A DNA stretch of 64,000 nt, taken from contig NC_005027.1 in the NCBI RefSeq assembly GCF_000196115.1, positions 992,001-1,056,000 of the forward strand, read 5' to 3'. This DNA comes from Rhodopirellula baltica SH 1. GTDB taxonomy: Bacteria > Planctomycetota > Planctomycetia > Pirellulales > Pirellulaceae. This document shows, piece by piece, positions 61,966-64,000 of the stretch (positions are counted from its first letter, which is position 1; every line of letters begins with the position of its first letter). The notes below the pieces were generated by a model. The model had not been told where the DNA came from, ran no database searches, and was given only the letters and a program-made list of their open reading frames with translations. The position numbers were made by a program, and so were the translations under genes.

Positions 61966-62006
61966 GCCGCGAGACCGGAGAAGCCCTCCGCCTCGCGGCT
62001 TTTTTT
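61966..62006 (+). terminator. intrinsic terminator after ppdK
   Basis: GCCGCGAG / CTCGCGGC arms with an 18-base loop and a run of seven T residues. It starts 43 bp after the ppdK stop. Confidence 0.88.
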
Positions 62007-62040
62007 GTGCGTGGGTAGCAGGCCGGGGATGGCTTGGGAT

Positions 62041-62428
62041 CGCTAGAATCCTGAAGTGGTCCACGTAGGCCATGTCTCACATGGCATTGGTGAAATGCCG
62101 TGACAACCGACGCTCGCGAGAGATTGTTGGTTCGTGTGCTCGCCTCGTTTCTTACGAAGCATCGGCTCGAACGCCAGGTGGAACCTGGCCTACGGCTGGT
62201 CACCACTGCCAGGTGGAACCTGGCCTACTGGATTCGCTAGAGTCCTGACGTGGTCCACGTAGGCCATGTTTTACATGGCGTTGGTGAAACGCCGTGACAA
62301 CCGACGCTCGCGAGGGAGCGTTGGTTCGTGTGCTCGCCTCGCTTCTTTCGAAGCATCGGCTCAATCGCCAGGTGGAACCTGGCCTACAGCTGGTCACCAT
62401 TGCCGGGTGGAACCTGGTCTACTGGCTT
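62041..62428. repeat. tandem 194-bp direct repeat rich in hairpins
   Basis: Two imperfect copies, 62041-62234 and 62235-62428. Each carries, in order: the GCCATGT-NNN-ACATGGC palindrome (62069-62085 with loop CTC; 62263-62279 with loop TTT); a touching second hairpin (GGCATT-GGTGA-AATGCC in copy 1, GGCGTT-GGTGA-AACGCC in copy 2); a conserved middle (CGACGCTCGCGAG... and TTCGTGTGCTCGCCTCG); and two GCCAGGT-GGA-ACCTGGC palindromes. Differences between copies in the second hairpin are paired changes that keep the stem. It lies in the 500-bp region between ppdK and the glycosyltransferase gene. No protein-coding role is supported. Confidence 0.85.
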
Positions 62429-62503
62429 CGTTACCATAGAATTGATGGTGGTGACCGAACACGGACGCCGGCCAACAAATCTCCATCCCAACCAGTCTGC
62501 CAC

Positions 62504-63706
62504 ATGCCACGCCGCCGAGTCCTGTTAATGGCCAGTTCGATGCGTGGCGGCGGAAGCGAACTGCAAACGGCGATGCTGGCTCGGCATCTCGATCGCGGAC
62601 GATTTGACGTGCATCTGTATCTGACCCAAGCGGTCGGTGATTTGCTAAGCACCATTCCAAACGATGTCACGATTCATCATCCGCCCGAATCCTTTTCGCC
62701 TCGAATATCAGATCGAATTCCCGGCGGGTTGCTAAAACGTCAAGCCGAATGGTTTCGCGATCTGATTCGTCGGGCTGACGTGGATGTGATCTACGACCGG
62801 ACGTTCCACATGACGCTGATCGCCGGACATCCGATCGTCCAGCGCGGATCCTCGGGGAGACCGTGTCCACGGGTGTCGACCATCGTCAGTCCTCCCGAAG
62901 TTGCATTGCCGCTGGTCGAAAAGCGATTCGTGTGGTTGAAGCGTCAACGGCTTGCTCAGGCGTACCGGCGGAGCGCTGCCGTGGTTGCGGTCAGCGAGGC
63001 GGCACGTCGGTCCGCCATTCGGTATTACGGGTTGCCCGAATCGCTCGTGCAGACGATTCGCAATCCGATCGATGTGGATTCAATTCGCGGCTCTGCGGGC
63101 TCAAGCGAACCTGGTCTCGAACCGGATGGTTCGCTGCGATTGGTCGTCGTTGGACGAATGACTCCGGAAAAAGGGCACGCCACACTGCTCAGTGCAATTG
63201 GCATTCTGGCGAAGGATTGGCCCGAGCAGTTGCCGGCGCTTCGTTTTCGGTTGATCGGCGACGGGCCGCTTCGCGGTGATCTCGAATCTCGATGGAAAGA
63301 CATGGTGTTGGCGGCCGGGCCGAAGGATGCGATCCACCGAGTCGAGTTCGCCGGCGCGATCCAGCCGGCATGTTCTGAAATCGCTGCGGCGGACGGATTG
63401 GTCCTGCCTTCGCATTTTGAGGGATTGCCCAATGTGGTCCTGGAAGCGTTCGCTTTGCAGACCCCGGTCATCGCGACTCGGGCCGGGGGAGCCGTCGAAC
63501 TGCAGAAATCGAGCGACGAGCCGACATGTCACTGGGCCGTTCCAGCCGACCCTGGTTCACTGGCGAGAGCCATTCGCGAATTCGCGGAACAGGCTGATCA
63601 GAGGCAGTTGCACGTCGCCAATGCGGACCGTTTGATTCGCGAAAATCATGATTTGCGATCCGCGATGGACCGGATCAGCGATCTCTTGATGCGGGTTGGA
63701 ACGTAG
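62504..63706 (+). CDS. group 4 (GT-B) glycosyltransferase
   Basis: A 400-residue glycosyltransferase. The start at 62504 (MPRRRVLLMASSMRGGGSELQ) places the glycine-rich first loop at the N-terminus, as in GT4 enzymes; the frame extends upstream into the repeat and is not credible there. N-terminal half: VLLMASSMRGGGSEL and VVAVSEAARRSAI. C-terminal half: LRLVVVGRMTPEKGHATLL, FRLIGDGPL and the donor-binding ExxxxxxE region in LPSHFEGLPNVVLEAFALQTPVI. GT4 enzymes transfer sugars from nucleotide donors, usually to lipid-linked or polysaccharide acceptors; acceptor and sugar are unknown. No other glycan gene is adjacent. Confidence 0.9.
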   Translation: MPRRRVLLMASSMRGGGSELQTAMLARHLDRGRFDVHLYLTQAVGDLLSTIPNDVTIHHPPESFSPRISDRIPGGLLKRQAEWFRDLIRRADVDVIYDRTFHMTLIAGHPIVQRGSSGRPCPRVSTIVSPPEVALPLVEKRFVWLKRQRLAQAYRRSAAVVAVSEAARRSAIRYYGLPESLVQTIRNPIDVDSIRGSAGSSEPGLEPDGSLRLVVVGRMTPEKGHATLLSAIGILAKDWPEQLPALRFRLIGDGPLRGDLESRWKDMVLAAGPKDAIHRVEFAGAIQPACSEIAAADGLVLPSHFEGLPNVVLEAFALQTPVIATRAGGAVELQKSSDEPTCHWAVPADPGSLARAIREFAEQADQRQLHVANADRLIRENHDLRSAMDRISDLLMRVGT

Positions 63707-63931
63707 AACCACACCCATTTCCCGCTCAATGCTGAGTTGAACGGCCGGTCGTCGAGCCGGTTCAACTCACGTTGTGCTCAATCCACGCCGGTGCGATTTC
63801 ACCACGAGGCCTGGTCCTCATCTGTGGCGGGGTATGAACACACATGGACAACCGTGGCGACCCTTACAATCGCTACACTTTCCATTGAAATGGTGGGTGT
63901 CGTCAATTGCGACGTGTTTCAGGCAATTTTG

Positions 63932-63961
63932 TTGACACTCATTTTTGGGCGTAACTATACT
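63932..63961 (+). promoter_or_regulatory. sigma-70-type promoter
   Basis: TTGACA (63932-63937) and TATACT (63956-63961) separated by 18 bp, a close match to the sigma-70 consensus. It points to the right edge. An ATG at 63967 opens a frame (MKFPTSFLHPE...) that runs off the window, but the start is too near the expected transcription start for a normal leader, so the gene start remains uncertain. Confidence 0.55.
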
Positions 63962-64000
63962 TTGGAATGAAATTCCCGACCTCTTTTCTCCATCCGGAAC

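Noticed and set aside
59920-62073. A 717-codon open frame on the - strand opposite ppdK
   Set aside because: It mirrors the codon pattern of ppdK, has no family features and its start lies in the terminator region.
61766-62400. Two similar - strand frames across the tandem repeat, as if a duplicated gene
   Set aside because: Their similarity only reflects the 194-bp repeat; the first also runs into ppdK antisense, and neither has a start signal.
62041-62428. CRISPR array
   Set aside because: Only two long copies, no short regular repeats with unique spacers and no cas genes.
63737-63970. A 77-codon + strand frame near the right edge
   Set aside because: It runs across a strong promoter-like sequence and has no protein features.

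Overview
The window reads as chromosomal DNA of a planctomycete of the Pirellulaceae, most likely Rhodopirellula or a close relative. Three things point there: two very large surface proteins that open with a basic stretch and an LExRxxLA-type planctomycete extracellular signal and end in dockerin-like repeats; a PVC-type propeller/HEAT/CxxCH cytochrome; and many secreted proteins of unknown function in mostly single-gene transcription units. I see no rRNA, phage, transposase gene or CRISPR array. One tRNA is present, tRNA-Thr(CGU).

Region by region. 1-6.5 kb: the tail of an unknown gene, a heme-binding DUF3365-type lipoprotein, a single-domain globin, a leftward pair of secreted proteins (WD40; amidotransferase-like) and a small HNH-type protein. 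7-27.5 kb: a surface-protein island with a ~4,630-residue modular protein, a PEP-CTERM protein in AT-richer DNA, and a ~1,800-residue 5'-nucleotidase/propeller/dockerin protein. 27.7-33.5 kb: a secreted thioredoxin-fold protein, a TAT-exported GFO/IDH/MocA oxidoreductase and a proline-rich secreted protein. 33.7-39.5 kb: a leftward three-gene cluster of a large membrane protein and two Gln/Glu-rich coiled-coil proteins. 39.7-41.8 kb: a Pup-ligase/depupylase homologue (PafA/Dop fold) carrying a membrane-spanning insertion, preceded 13 bp upstream by a small disordered ORF ending in Gly-Glu. 42.4-45.1 kb: tRNA-Thr, a TPR protein with two RNA polymerase alpha-CTD-like domains, and tgt. 45.2-52.4 kb: a coupled HTTM membrane-protein pair, a ligase-associated DNA exonuclease and two proteins of unknown function. 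52.5-64 kb: the PVC cytochrome, two small proteins, a CCA-adding-type nucleotidyltransferase, a small anti-sigma-like protein, ppdK, a tandem hairpin-rich repeat and a group 4 glycosyltransferase.

The most interesting locus is 39656-41801. A PafA/Dop homologue interrupted by a hydrophobic insertion sits directly behind a 77-residue ORF with Pup-like features: short, disordered, with a C-terminal Gly-Glu. No proteasome or ARC/Mpa ATPase gene is in the window. This could be a divergent, membrane-tethered pupylation-like system; the ligase homology is visible in the sequence, while the Pup role of the small ORF is inference.

A second theme is small hairpins. A GCCATGT-NNN-ACATGGC palindrome occurs at 33.6 kb and in a tandem 194-bp repeat at 62.0-62.4 kb. 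The two copies of the repeat differ by paired changes that keep the stems. A perfect 23-bp inverted repeat lies at 45.1 kb.
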